DNA from: UBA9676 sp963730065 | GTDB taxonomy: Bacteria; Actinomycetota; Actinomycetes; Streptosporangiales; Streptosporangiaceae | Assembly (NCBI GenBank): GCA_963730065.1 | Contig: CAVSQL010000006.1 | Location: forward strand, 124,001-188,000 | Length of the DNA stretch: 64,000 nt | Direction of reading: 5' to 3' | Shown here: one piece after another, positions 15,982-24,600 of the stretch | Layout of the letters: each line of letters starts with the position of its first letter | How positions within the stretch are numbered: position 1 is the stretch's first letter | Made by a program: the position numbers and the translations under genes | Notes under the pieces: generated by a model | The model's input: only the letters and a program-made list of their open reading frames with translations | What the model was told of the DNA's origin: nothing | The model's database searches: none

Positions 15982-16581
15982 ATGGCCCGTGATCGTGACG
16001 TCGCTGCGTTCGGCGAACGCGCGCAACGCTATGACGGGGACTGGCGCGGCCGGTTGCATCACCAGATCGCTGACCGCACAGCGGACCTGGCCCTGGCCTG
16101 CGTGCCAGCCCCGGCGCAGATCCTCGACGTCGGGTGCGGGACCGGCTACCTGCTGGGCCGGCTTGCCGGCCGCGTCGCGCAGGCGCGCGTCCTGGCCGGA
16201 ATCGACGCGGCACCGGCCATGATCCAGGTCGCCACCAGCGCGGCCACCGACGCCCGACTGCGGTTTGTGGTAGGTACCGCCGAGCAGCTGCCCTGGCCCG
16301 GCCAGACCTTCGACCTGGTGGTCAGCACCACCTCGTTCGATCACTGGGCGGACCAGCGGGCGGGACTAGCTCAGTGCGCCCGGGTGCTGGCGCCCGGCGG
16401 CTGCCTGGTGCTGGCCGACCTGTTCTCCCTGCTGCTGCTGCCGACCCTGGTGGCAGGGCGGCGGGGCAAAGCGCGCACGAAACGGCGGGCAACCCAGCTG
16501 CTGACGGCGGCGGGATTGCACGCGCCGCGCTGGCACCGCCTCGACACCGTCATCATCCAGGCAGTGACCGCCACCAAATAG
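15982..16581 (+). CDS. Class I SAM-dependent methyltransferase
   Basis: A 199-residue protein with the standard Rossmann methyltransferase order: motif I ILDVGCGTGYLLGRLA (about residues 47-62), acidic motif II VLAGIDAAPAMIQVA, motif III DARLRFVVGTAEQLPWPGQT, and FDLVVSTTSFDHWADQRAGL with CARVLAPGGCLVLADLF. It belongs to the Methyltransf_11 group, which methylates small molecules, lipids or proteins; the substrate is not apparent. ATG at 15982 after CGGGGT. Stands alone; downstream 110 bases have no gene. Confidence 0.85.
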   Translation: MARDRDVAAFGERAQRYDGDWRGRLHHQIADRTADLALACVPAPAQILDVGCGTGYLLGRLAGRVAQARVLAGIDAAPAMIQVATSAATDARLRFVVGTAEQLPWPGQTFDLVVSTTSFDHWADQRAGLAQCARVLAPGGCLVLADLFSLLLLPTLVAGRRGKARTKRRATQLLTAAGLHAPRWHRLDTVIIQAVTATK

Positions 16582-16693
16582 CAACCGCGCAGCCATCGCG
16601 CCGACCGAAATCCGGCCGGCCTCTCCTCAACCGCTATTGCCGCCGACCGAGCGTGACCTGAGATTTCTCGGCGGTTCACGACCGCGCCTTGCT

Positions 16694-16957
16694 TCAGCTT
16701 TCGCTCTGCTCAGGCGAGGTGTGGGAAGCGAGCCACGCCCGGCCATGTGCGGTGCTCCGGTACTTGCCCAAGCTCGCCGCCGGGGTCCGCTCAGCCATAC
16801 CCTGTCCGGTCAGGCTCCGGACCGTGGCTGCGGCATCCTCCCCGCCAAGGTGCATACCCATGTCCGCCACGGCACGGGCCAGTTCGGCAGTGGTCATCGG
16901 GCGGCCTTCTGCCAGGGCCGATAGCGCTAGCACCTGCGCGGCGGTCAGTTCTGTCAT
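16694..16957 (-). CDS. Small winged-helix-like protein
   Basis: An 87-residue protein: TELTAAQVLALSALAEGRPM, TTAELARAVADMGMHLGGED, AAATVRSLTGQGMAERTPAA, SLGKYRSTAHGRAWLASH. The order helix, helix-turn-helix, then a K-Y-R-S-T-A-x-G-R-A-W-L wing and helix matches winged-helix regulators of the PadR/MarR or phenylalanyl-tRNA-synthetase-like type. A regulatory role is likely. ATG 16957 follows GGAGG at about 11 bases; an upstream start at 17032 is also open but adds 25 atypical residues. Confidence 0.6.
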   Translation of the reverse strand: MTELTAAQVLALSALAEGRPMTTAELARAVADMGMHLGGEDAAATVRSLTGQGMAERTPAASLGKYRSTAHGRAWLASHTSPEQSES

Positions 16958-17157
16958 AGTCAGATCGTCCTCCGGCCAGAGTGGGCCGCAGGCATCGGCC
17001 GACCGCATGATGCTGCCCGCTGGCCATCGCATTCCTCACATGCCGCTGACCGAGCGGCGTTAGGCACCGGCCACGACCGAGCGGTAGTGCCAGTTCGACG
17101 ACGCGCTCATGCCGATGTCTGTGTCTGGTAAGGGCCCAGGCGGATGACACGCTCCCC

Positions 17158-17574
17158 TCAGCCGTCCCCCATGTAGCCCGTATTGGGATCGATCATGGCG
17201 AGGAAGGCGCGGATGCTCTCCCGGTGCTCCTCCACCGACCGATTCGGCGTCCCGCTCGACCCGAATCCGTAGCCCTCGTCAGGCCCGCTCAGCCAGGCGT
17301 AGGCGGTGCCGCCCTCTCCAGCTCGGCGAATGGCGAACCGTTCGCCATCGACGTCGAGGGTGAACAACACCGGCCCGGGCCTTCCCTCCGTTCCGCGGTA
17401 CACAGCTGGAACGGCGGGGGGACCGTCACCGTCACCGCTGGGGCTCCTGTCCACAAGAGCCAGCATCCACGGCCGCCGGCTTTGATGTCCATCGCACACG
17501 CGCTCGGCGTGAACGACCGCTTCTGCCGCGATGGGGTATGTCCCGATGATCAAGAACCTGATGAGTGACCGCAT
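17158..17574 (-). CDS. Conserved hypothetical protein
   Basis: The C-terminal half looks genuinely coding and conserved: GPVLFTLDVDGERFAIRRAG, TAYAWLSGPDEGYGFGSSGT, EEHRESIRAFLAMIDPNTGY. I recall small actinobacterial proteins with this W-L-S-G-P-x-x-G-Y-G-F and F-L-x-M-I-D-P-x-T-G-Y pattern, function unknown. The start is uncertain: ATG 17574 (MRSLIRFLIIGTYP) gives 138 residues, ATG 17466 gives 102. No ribosome binding site decides it, and the first part may be decayed. It lies 94 bp after the MetE-like gene on the same strand. Confidence 0.5.
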   Translation of the reverse strand: MRSLIRFLIIGTYPIAAEAVVHAERVCDGHQSRRPWMLALVDRSPSGDGDGPPAVPAVYRGTEGRPGPVLFTLDVDGERFAIRRAGEGGTAYAWLSGPDEGYGFGSSGTPNRSVEEHRESIRAFLAMIDPNTGYMGDG

Positions 17575-17668
17575 CCAGGCCGCGAGTGCGGACTGGCCTC
17601 GAGCGACATAAGCATCACGGCGCGGGTTGGAGTACCGCGCCTGGCCACGCCGCGTCGGTGCCAGATGT

Positions 17669-18865
17669 TCAGGTGGCTGGGGCGGGCAGGAAGTCGTGGG
17701 CGGCGCGGACCAGCAGGGCAAGTTTGGCGCGCTGCGCCTGGGAGGTGATGGCGTTGCCGGCCACCGAGGTGGCAAAGCCGCACTGCGGGCTGAGCGCAAG
17801 CCGCTCGGGATCGATCAGCGAGCTCGCCTCATCCAGCCGGGCCTTGATCTGTTCCAGCGGCTCGATCCGCGAGGTCTTTGTCGTGACCAGGCCCAGCACC
17901 ACGATCTTGTCGCCGGGGACCAGCCGCAGCGGGTCAAAGGTGCCCGAGCGCTCGTCGTCGTACTCCAGCAGCAGCCGGTCGGCGTGCACACCGCCGAACA
18001 CCGGGGCGGCGATCGCGTCGTACCCGCCGGCCACCAGCCAGCGGCTGAGCTGGTTGCCGCGGCACAGATGGAACCCGAACGTGGCTGGGCGCCCGGCGTC
18101 GATCACCGCGTTGTCCAGCTCGATCCCGTACCCCAGCCAGCGTGCCAGCGGCCAGCCGCGCTCCTCATAGAACGCGCGCCAGGCCGGGTCGATCAGCAGC
18201 GGGTAGTGCGGCGCGTCCAGCTGAATGTAGCTGCAGCCCAGCCGCACCAGCTCGGCGACCTCGTCACACAGCACCTGCACCACATCGGCCAGAAACGCAT
18301 CCAGCGTCGGGTACGCGGCCACCGAGCGCTGCGGCGACCACAAGTTGGCGAACAGCGACGGGCTCGGCAGCGTGACCTTCGCCTGCCGGCCGGTGCAGCC
18401 GCGCACGAAGGTGTACTCCTCCGCGGCAAGGTTACGGCGCTTGCGCAGTGGCGCGATGACCGCCAGCTCCTCCGGCCGGGCGATCGTGGCATCACCCACC
18501 TCGGACGAATGCCACTGCCCCCATAGCCAGGCGTTAACGTCCACGCCGGTAAAGCCGTCGCAGGCAGCGGTGAGCTCGCCCTGGAAGGACTCGCGCCGCA
18601 TCTCGCCATCATTGACGACCGGCAGGCCGACTTCCTCCTGCAAAGCGACGACCTCGCGGACCGCCCGGTCCTCGGCCGCCTTCAGCTCAACCGGCGTGAG
18701 CTCCCCCCGTGCATAGGCTTCGCGCGCATCGCGCAAGAACCGCGGGCGCAGCAGGCTCCCCACGTGCTCCACCCGCGCACCCACCGCCACCAATCCAGCG
18801 TCCCACACCCCGCCTCGCCCGCTCACACACCGGGCCATCGCCTGTCCCGCGGTCTTGCCCGCCAC
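17669..18865 (-). CDS. MetE-like cobalamin-independent methionine synthase family protein
   Basis: A 398-residue protein covering a single barrel like the C-terminal half of MetE: RVEHVGSLLRPRFLRDAREA, VVALQEEVGLPVVNDGEMRR, YIQLDAPHYPLLID, TFGFHLCRGN, VLGLVTTKTSRIEPLEQIKA and LALSPQCGFATSV. The H (FHLCRGN), E and C (SPQCGF) positions are those that bind zinc in MetE. Full MetE has about 750 residues with a duplicated barrel; short relatives like this act as methyltransferases or are uncharacterised. The first 25 residues look unlike the family, so a GTG near 18790 may be the true start. Confidence 0.75.
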   Translation of the reverse strand: MAGKTAGQAMARCVSGRGGVWDAGLVAVGARVEHVGSLLRPRFLRDAREAYARGELTPVELKAAEDRAVREVVALQEEVGLPVVNDGEMRRESFQGELTAACDGFTGVDVNAWLWGQWHSSEVGDATIARPEELAVIAPLRKRRNLAAEEYTFVRGCTGRQAKVTLPSPSLFANLWSPQRSVAAYPTLDAFLADVVQVLCDEVAELVRLGCSYIQLDAPHYPLLIDPAWRAFYEERGWPLARWLGYGIELDNAVIDAGRPATFGFHLCRGNQLSRWLVAGGYDAIAAPVFGGVHADRLLLEYDDERSGTFDPLRLVPGDKIVVLGLVTTKTSRIEPLEQIKARLDEASSLIDPERLALSPQCGFATSVAGNAITSQAQRAKLALLVRAAHDFLPAPAT

Positions 18866-19144
18866 CGAGCCTGATTGATCAGACTCCGCCCGGCCGACGC
18901 AAGCTTCCGATTTTCAGGCGCATTCGCGACGTCGCTGCGTGTGGCTGGATGTGGCCTGATGGGCGATCTAGCTGCAACAACTATGGCTGGTTGTCGCCTG
19001 GTGTGGCCTGACGTCTGCCGACGTTGGCTCCCCGTTTGGCTCCCCGGAATCGGCGCCGGGCGACGGCCGACGCGGTGCGGTTGATCACGTTAGGAAAGCT
19101 GATGGGTACCGTGCAGGTAGCCCATCACTGACATGGGGCCAACG

Positions 19145-19473
19145 ATGGTAACGAAGATAACCGTCGTCCTCGAAACGACCTCGACGGCGGACTGGCGGAT
19201 GAGATGGTCCGGTTCGCCATCGGCGGTACCGGCTACGAGATCGACCTGAACGCCAAGAACGCCCCGCGCTCTCCGTCACCAGCTCGTCCCCTACATAGAA
19301 CACGCCCGCCGTGCTGGCAGCAGACACTGGCACCGCCGGGGCTGACTGCCGCCAGCCGGGAGCGCCGACTTCGGAGCCTGGCCAAAGACCAGGGCATCGC
19401 GCTCAGCGACCGCGGCCGCATCCCCGCCAGCATTGTCCAGCAGTACCAAACCGCCACGGGAGGGTGGTGGCGC
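19145..19473 (+). pseudogene. Lsr2 homologue, frameshifted
   Basis: Lsr2 is the actinobacterial nucleoid protein that bridges AT-rich DNA. Here the N-terminus reads MVTKITVVLE in one frame, then DLDGGLADEMVRFAIGGTGY and EIDLNAKNA in the next, then ALRHQLVPYIEHARRAG in a third, and the C-terminal DNA-binding part LRSLAKDQGIALSDRGRIPA, SIVQQYQTATG returns to the second frame. At least three frame changes (near 19172, 19260 and 19320) and an in-frame stop show decay. The SDRGRIP core is kept. It is a dead copy, perhaps from an old plasmid or element. Confidence 0.8.
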
Positions 19474-19589
19474 CGACCTGACTCATCGCCGACCCGAACC
19501 AATCCGTGGGCGGCCGCTGGCCTAAATGGCCGGTCAACGCTGCGCGGTTGGGAAGGCCGACGCCCGCTCATGCATGATGAGCGGATACG

Positions 19590-20099
19590 TCACATTACGT
19601 AGCGCGTTTGGCTGTATGGAGCCTTCCTGAACGCCAGGATCTTCGATGGCGTGACAGCAAAGACCAGCGCTGGATATCTCGCCGCTTCGGTGTCGAGGAA
19701 GACGCCGTCACCAACCTCGAAAACCCAGTCGATCTTGTTCTTCCATATCTGTGCCAGGCGGGCAAGCGTGCCGTTATCGGTGACCCTCCCGGCAGTGCCT
19801 TCGACCACGACGTCGAGGCCAGAGCGATACGAGTTCGTTCCAGTGGTGATGACGCAGTTGGCGTTTGCTTCGATGTTCTTCGCCTTCTGCTCGTGGGCGC
19901 CGGTGCAGAAGTGAAGTTTGCCGCCTAGCCACATCGCCGGAAGCGGAGCGACGTGCGGACGACCGTCGCGCCGCACCGTCGACAACCAGAACATCTCTGA
20001 CGACTCCAGCACAGCGACGACCTCCGACCAGGGTAGGGCCGTAGCATCCGGGTCACTGAACTCCTCGACTAGGTAAGCGGCCGGCTCGATCTCGGTCAT
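19590..20099 (-). CDS. Pyridoxamine 5'-phosphate oxidase-like protein
   Basis: A 169-residue split-barrel flavin-binding protein: VVAVLESSEMFWLSTVRRDG, RPHVAPLPAMWLGGKLHFCT, GAHEQKAKNIEANANCVITT, and VVVEGTAGRVTDN. The S-T-x-R-x-D-G-R-P-H-x-x-P strand pair and K-N-x-x-x-N helix are typical of PNPOx-like or F420-binding oxidoreductases. The cofactor may be FMN or F420; sequence alone does not settle it. ATG 20099 is preceded by GGGGGAGGAGGG, an unusually strong site. The last codons are close to a neighbouring gene-free stretch. Confidence 0.8.
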   Translation of the reverse strand: MTEIEPAAYLVEEFSDPDATALPWSEVVAVLESSEMFWLSTVRRDGRPHVAPLPAMWLGGKLHFCTGAHEQKAKNIEANANCVITTGTNSYRSGLDVVVEGTAGRVTDNGTLARLAQIWKNKIDWVFEVGDGVFLDTEAARYPALVFAVTPSKILAFRKAPYSQTRYVM

Positions 20100-20325
20100 G
20101 TATCCCTCCTCCCCCCGCTGCCCGTGCTGACCTTCCAACCAGATTGATCTCATTCGGTGAGCCGTGCCATCGACGGTAGCGGGTGGACCTGGGTCCGCAA
20201 CGGCCAAGGCCAGGAAGGCTGGGTCCCCGATAACCATTGAACCAATGGAAAAGACCTGACCACAGCCCGCCAGCGTCACCAACGACCACCGGGCGGCACG
20301 AGCGCAACGCCCTGTTCTGATTGAT

Positions 20326-20441
20326 ATGCAGGTGATCGTGAGGCGCCAAGACCAGGAGCTCTGCGCCTCGATCACCTGCATGATCAGGCATTATGTGGCC
20401 CGTAGGGGGCGAAGGTGATCTTCGATCACCCACATAATGCC
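20326..20441. repeat. Double hairpin element
   Basis: Two adjacent inverted repeats. (1) ATGCAGGTGATCG-TG-AGGCGC (20326-20346) pairs with GCGCCT-CGATCACCTGCAT (20363-20381): 19 pairs around a 16-base loop with a TG bulge. (2) GGCATTATGTGG (20387-20398) pairs with CCACATAATGCC (20430-20441); inside it sits another hairpin, GGTGATC-TTC-GATCACC (20414-20430). A partial copy of arm 1 occurs at 20915-20947. No U-tract follows, so a simple terminator is not favoured. Confidence 0.65.
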
Positions 20442-20489
20442 GCGAGGTGGGCGGGGGTCTCCGGGAGGGGCGGGGCTGCCGGGTGTGCA

Positions 20490-20837
20490 TCAGCCGTGGT
20501 TCCAGAAGTCGCGCTGTTCGATGACGAGCCCGTCGGCGCTAAAGCGCAGCAACGACACCCCGGCCAGGTCCTCGGTGCCGCCATCGGTCAGCCTGGTCTG
20601 TGCGCTCCAGGGCACAGCAGCCTGATCGCCATCGACGATCGGCGTGCCAAACCGGCACTGGGCCGACTCTTCCTCTGCGAACACCCGGGCCAGGTAGCCC
20701 GGCTCCGGCTCGCGGAACGGATGCTGCTGCCAGAATGCGCCGTCGGCATACAGCGCGGCGATAGCGGCCGCGTCATGCTCGGGCCAGCCGCGCTCCCATA
20801 CGTCGGCCCACCGCCGGGCTGCCTGTCGCGTGTCCAC
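20490..20837 (-). CDS. NTF2-fold/SnoaL-like protein
   Basis: A 115-residue protein: ARRWADVWERGWPEHDAAAI, AALYADGAFWQQHPFREPEP, AVPWSAQTRLTDGGTEDLAG, VSLLRFSADGLVIEQRDFWN. This is the SnoaL-like NTF2 fold with the A-L-Y-A-x-G-A opening and the closing R-F-x-x-D-G-x-I strand. Small-molecule binding or isomerase activity is possible but unproven. The GTG at 20837 gives the family-like beginning VDTRQAARRW; an ATG at 20894 would add 19 residues. The double hairpin element lies just downstream (20326-20441). Confidence 0.65.
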   Translation of the reverse strand: MDTRQAARRWADVWERGWPEHDAAAIAALYADGAFWQQHPFREPEPGYLARVFAEEESAQCRFGTPIVDGDQAAVPWSAQTRLTDGGTEDLAGVSLLRFSADGLVIEQRDFWNHG

Positions 20838-21061
20838 ACGCCAAGGGTAGGCAAGAGCAGCGACAGGCGGCCCGGCTGGCAGGATGACGGGCATCGTGGC
20901 GCACTCTCAATGCCTGATATGGAGGTGATCATGAGGCTCGCGGCGCCCCGGGGGTGCTTCGGCGGTCGCCCAGCCGGCCCTGTCGCGCCCGGGTGGTCAT
21001 GTGGCGCGGCGGGAGGCAGCGTAAGCGCAATTTCCGGTTGCCAGCTGCTACTATGACGGCG

Positions 21062-21511
21062 ATGATGATCCACTTTATTTGCCGGGGCAACTCATTTAGG
21101 AGCATCATCGCCGAGGCCTATCTCAACTCACTGAAGTCTGAGAAGCTGATAGCTATGTCAAGCGGGACGGCTGCGGCAGTGGATAAATCGGGAAGCCTGG
21201 CAGCCTACACTGAGACACTCGGGCTTCTTGGGAAGAATGGTATTCGGGAATTTGCCAGAGCCGGCTATGGAGACCAGCTGACCCAGTCGCGCCTGGACGG
21301 GGCTGACCTTGTCATCTGCATGAATCAGAGAGTTTATGACGAATGCCAGCAGCTCGTCACCCTCCCGGCCGGCACGCGTATATGGGCAGTGGCTGATATA
21401 GGGGAACCGGGTAGAATCGCTGATACTGACCTTGCAAAAAACCGGTACCGGGAAGAAGCTTTCCAAGAAATAGCCGAAGCTATCGGCGAGCTGATCTCAG
21501 AGATTCCATAG
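21062..21511 (+). CDS. Low-molecular-weight phosphatase/arsenate-reductase-like protein
   Basis: A 149-residue protein beginning MMIHFICRGNSFRSIIAEAY. The C-R-G-N-S-F-R-S loop is the C-x5-R phosphate-binding signature of LMW tyrosine phosphatases and arsenate reductases, and NSFRSIIAEAYLN matches the N-x-x-R-S-x-x-A-E helix. LDGADLVICMN and the RIWAVADIGEPG segment correspond to the later D/P acid loop. Codon use is visibly poorer in G/C than neighbours (for example AAA, ATA, TTT, AGC runs), which suggests recent transfer. TACTAT at 21049 could be a -10 that gives a nearly leaderless message. Arsenate reduction is a possibility, not shown. Confidence 0.75.
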   Translation: MMIHFICRGNSFRSIIAEAYLNSLKSEKLIAMSSGTAAAVDKSGSLAAYTETLGLLGKNGIREFARAGYGDQLTQSRLDGADLVICMNQRVYDECQQLVTLPAGTRIWAVADIGEPGRIADTDLAKNRYREEAFQEIAEAIGELISEIP

Positions 21512-21901
21512 AGGTCGTCAGCTTACTTCGCCATGGACGAGAGTCACCGGGCAGACCCTGTGTGTGGCACCGCACTGACTTGTACCACTGCCATCGTCTG
21601 TATTCGCCCCGCACCTGGCCCGCCGCAACCCGAGGATCAGACACCTGCCGCAGCCAACACACTCACATGCCGCATAGGGGCGCGCGCCAGCTCATGTCCC
21701 AGGCGCCGGCGAGGAACTGCAACGGTGAAAGTGCCGGTTTGTGGTCATCGCTTCTCCATCGAGCCGGTCTCGGTAGCCGTCACCAGGTCAGACTGCACAT
21801 GGCCGCCATGCTCATCGGTGAGAGTCTCGGCAGAATTCTTCAACGGTGCGGGAGCGCGGGACCTTCGGCCCTTCCCGGAACGAAGGGCGGATCCCACCTT
21901 G
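21512..21901. other. Gene-free stretch
   Basis: About 390 bases with no recognised gene between the phosphatase-like gene and a small hypothetical gene. Open frames here lack family resemblance. Base composition is intermediate. Confidence 0.35.
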
Positions 21902-22222
21902 ATGCTTATGGCCCGCTATCGGATAGACGACGAGGATGCCTCGGTCTCCATCGAAGTGACCGACGTTGCCGGTCAGGAGCAGGAGCTGCTCGAAGCCTTC
22001 GGCGAGTGCCAGGCAGGACAGTGCTCGTGCCCCACCGACGAGTATCAGAAGCTCGCCTTGATGGACGTGCAGCACACCCGTGATGTGATTCGGATACGGC
22101 TCGAGCCCAAGGCGGGGCAGGTACTCGATACCCGCCAGATCGCTGCGTGCCTCGACTACACCACGGCAACGGCGAGCGATGCCATGGACGACGAGCCGCG
22201 CGGGCCGAAGGCCGCAAGCTGA
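21902..22222 (+). CDS. Small hypothetical protein
   Basis: A 106-residue protein from ATG 21902 (or ATG 21908, MARYRIDDED). Visible features: a short strand-rich opening YRIDDEDASVSIEVTDVAGQ, a cysteine group FGECQAGQCSCPTDEYQKLA (three Cys in eight residues, possibly a metal site), then VIRIRLEPKAGQVLDTRQIA. I do not recognise the family. The open frame extends further upstream to 21533, but that part is rich in Pro/Arg/Cys and not convincing. Codon use is consistent with coding. Confidence 0.5.
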   Translation: MLMARYRIDDEDASVSIEVTDVAGQEQELLEAFGECQAGQCSCPTDEYQKLALMDVQHTRDVIRIRLEPKAGQVLDTRQIAACLDYTTATASDAMDDEPRGPKAAS

Positions 22223-22255
22223 CCCAGTCGTGGTCGTGAACAACGGTGCCCGGCG

Positions 22256-23128
22256 TCACGTGCCGTCGTCGAGGACCTCGCGCAGTCTCCGCGCGAAGGC
22301 CTCGGGCTGGCCTGCGTATCCGGACTCGCCGCCGACGAAGCCGCCGTGGTGGCTCGGGAACACGGTCGGCTGCTGCCCGAGGAGCTCAGCAATGGCAGCC
22401 GACGTGCGTGCCGTGACCGTGCCCGCGGACTCCTCGCCCACCGCGATGATCACCCGCGTCGGTGCCGCACGCAGCGCGTCGACGTCGGGCCGGTAGCTGG
22501 TGATCGCCCAGGATCGGTCGGAGAGCAGCGGGTCCTCCCGGGTACCGTCGTCCCCGGCCGACATCCCGAACATGGCGGGATCCGGCGCGGGCTGGGCGAA
22601 GTAGTCGTCGGTGTACTCGCCTCGCCACGACGACATGGCCATGAAGGCCGCCATGCCCGCACCCGACCCCTTGGCCTGATATGCGTCCCGCACGCCGCGC
22701 TGGGCGCGCTCCGCGGCTGCGGCGTCGGGCAGCAGCGCGAGGAGCGGCGGCTCGTGCGCCACCAGCGTGGTCACGTCGTTGGGGTAGGTCGCCACGAGCG
22801 CGAGCGCGGTCACCGCGCCGCCACTGCTGGCGAACATCTCGACCGGGCCGGCGCCGAGTGCTTCGATCACGACATGCACGTCGTCCGCCTGGAGCGTGGG
22901 GGTGTTGTTGACCCGGCCGTCTTTGCGGGTGCTGCGGCCGAGGCCGCGCGGGTCATAGGTGATCACCGTGCGGTCGGGGAACAGTGATGCCAACGTGCCG
23001 AAGCCGCTGGCGTCCATGGGCTGGCCGATCATGAACAGCAGTGGGCGTCCGTCGGCGGTAGGCAGGGGGCCGTGGACATCGTAGGCGATGTCGGCCTCGG
23101 CGGTTTCAAGTCTGTGCATCGTCGTCAT
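22256..23128 (-). CDS. Alpha/beta hydrolase
   Basis: A 290-residue hydrolase: LLFMIGQPMDASGFGTLASL (oxyanion-hole region), VITYDPRGLGRSTRKDG, a nucleophile elbow VEMFASSGGAVTALALVATY (S at the centre, A-S-S-G-G in place of the usual G-x-S-x-G), and the late histidine in PSHHGGFVGGESG. The fold is the AB-hydrolase_1/6 type; esters, lactones or epoxides are typical substrates, but none is predictable here. Starts MTTMHRLETAEADIAYDVHG. A DUF899 gene lies upstream on the same strand, 66 bp away, so co-transcription is likely. Confidence 0.85.
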   Translation of the reverse strand: MTTMHRLETAEADIAYDVHGPLPTADGRPLLFMIGQPMDASGFGTLASLFPDRTVITYDPRGLGRSTRKDGRVNNTPTLQADDVHVVIEALGAGPVEMFASSGGAVTALALVATYPNDVTTLVAHEPPLLALLPDAAAAERAQRGVRDAYQAKGSGAGMAAFMAMSSWRGEYTDDYFAQPAPDPAMFGMSAGDDGTREDPLLSDRSWAITSYRPDVDALRAAPTRVIIAVGEESAGTVTARTSAAIAELLGQQPTVFPSHHGGFVGGESGYAGQPEAFARRLREVLDDGT

Positions 23129-23194
23129 GACGGCTTTGACGTCTCCCGTGTTGAGAACTCATCGGACCCACGCTCAAGGCTGCCGCGACGGCGA

Positions 23195-23890
23195 TTATGG
23201 GGTCTTGCCGTACGCGTCGTGGTAGTTCCACCACACGTACGGCGGGGTCTGCGGATAGCCCTCCGGCGAGTCCTCCCACTCCTCCTGGCGGCCGAGCGCC
23301 GTGAGATCGAGGTAGCTCCAGGTGCCTCCCATCGCCTCGTCGCCCCGGAGGTTGACGAAGTAGGTCCGGTAGATCCGCTCGCCGTCCCTGATGAACGCGT
23401 TGGTCCCGTGCCACTCGTCCACGCCGAAGTCTTTGTCAAAGTCGTCGGTGATCGTGTACCAGGGGATCAGCTCCCAGCCCATGCGCTCCTTCAGGCCCTG
23501 GATCTCGGCTTGGGGGGCGCGCGAAGCGAACGCCAGCGTCGTGTCCCGCGCGTTCAGGTGGGCGGGGTGCGCGATCTGGTCGGCGAGGAATGAGCAGCCC
23601 ACACAGGCACGCTCTGGGTAAGCGCCGCCCCCCTGTGGGTATGTGGTGACGTCTGGCGCGTAGAAGGCACGGTAGACGATCAGCTGCCGGCGACCCTCGA
23701 ACAGGTCGAGAAGGCTCACCGGGCCCTCCGGGCCGTCGAAGCGGTACTCCTTTTCCACCGCCATCCACGGCATCCGGCGGCGCTTGGCGGCCAGCGCATC
23801 GCGGGCGCGGGTCAGCTTCTTCTCCTCGACCAGCAACTCCTTGCGGGCGGCATTCCACTCCTGCGGTGACACGATCGGCGGAGTCTTCAT
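23195..23890 (-). CDS. DUF899 thioredoxin-fold protein
   Basis: A 231-residue protein: PPIVSPQEWNAARKELLVEE, KKLTRARDALAAKRRRMPWM, AVEKEYRFDGPEGPVSLLDL, RQLIVYRAFYAPDVT, ACVGCSFLADQIAHPAHLNA, WELIPWYTITDDFDKDFGVD. This is the DUF899 family (AhpC/TSA-like thioredoxin fold). The C-V-G-C motif could serve as the redox pair. Members are predicted to act on peroxides or thiols but are unproven. The ATG 23890 follows GGGAGG at about ten bases; the longer frame (54 bases upstream) has no family resemblance. Confidence 0.85.
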   Translation of the reverse strand: MKTPPIVSPQEWNAARKELLVEEKKLTRARDALAAKRRRMPWMAVEKEYRFDGPEGPVSLLDLFEGRRQLIVYRAFYAPDVTTYPQGGGAYPERACVGCSFLADQIAHPAHLNARDTTLAFASRAPQAEIQGLKERMGWELIPWYTITDDFDKDFGVDEWHGTNAFIRDGERIYRTYFVNLRGDEAMGGTWSYLDLTALGRQEEWEDSPEGYPQTPPYVWWNYHDAYGKTP

Positions 23891-24179
23891 CGTGGCCTGT
23901 CCTCCCTCAGATACTCGTTGACGATGTCGCACAGGCGACCCCACAGGCGCGCTTGCGATCCATCCAGTCCGTCGCTTCGCTCAGCACACCGGGCTCGAGC
24001 GAGAGCCGGTGGGTCCGGTTCCGAGCGTACGGCGCAGCGCGCAGGTCTCCTCGAGCCGGGCGTCAGCGGCAACGTGCGCCGCTGGTGTACCCGCCGTCTC
24101 GCTTGGAGTGCATCACTCCAAGCCACCAGCCGAGCGCAATCGCGATCGCTGTTGTACTCAGCCCGGAGCCCATTGGCTA

Positions 24180-24600
24180 TCACCGATCCCCCCCGGCCTG
24201 TGTAGAGAAGATGCAGAGTTCGAGCTCGTCGGCGGCGAGAGCCAGTTCGTCAGCCCATCCAAACATGATCTCGAGGTAGCGCACATAGGTGGAGACGGAC
24301 CACCGGAGCTCGTTGAGCGGCAGACCGGCGTTCTCGCGGAGCCAGCGCGCTACGAGCCAGTCGAGGATAAGGACTGGCTGGCTACTGGTCGCGGAACAGA
24401 AGTACAGGAACTTGGTGGCGAACGCAGGTCCGAGGTGCGGCAGCCTGGCGATACCGTGGTCGCCCAGGCACGCATACCCATCGACCGGCCGCCCTTCAAC
24501 AGCTGTGCCGGCGGCGGCTTGAAGTCGGCGTCGGCGTTCGGCACAGCGTCGAGCACACGACGGACTCGGAACGGGCCGTATCCCACCCGTCCGTATCCCC
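24180..24600 (-). pseudogene. OGG-fold DNA glycosylase-like protein, 5'-truncated
   Basis: The C-terminal part of an 8-oxoguanine DNA glycosylase-fold protein of the actinobacterial type is readable: YACLGDHGIARLPHLGPAFA, TKFLYFCSATSSQPVLILDW, LVARWLRENAGLPLNELRWS, VRYLEIMFGWADELALAADE. The LGPAFATKFLYF segment is the clearest. Homologues are longer; here the 5' side ends at about 24600, exactly where a differently oriented DUF1707/DUF4190 fragment begins. The gene is probably a relic of a deletion or recombination. Confidence 0.6.

Noticed and set aside
20100..20489. Simple transcription terminator for the NTF2-like gene
   Set aside because: The hairpins are long and paired but no U-tract follows, and part of the sequence recurs elsewhere; listed as a repeat instead.
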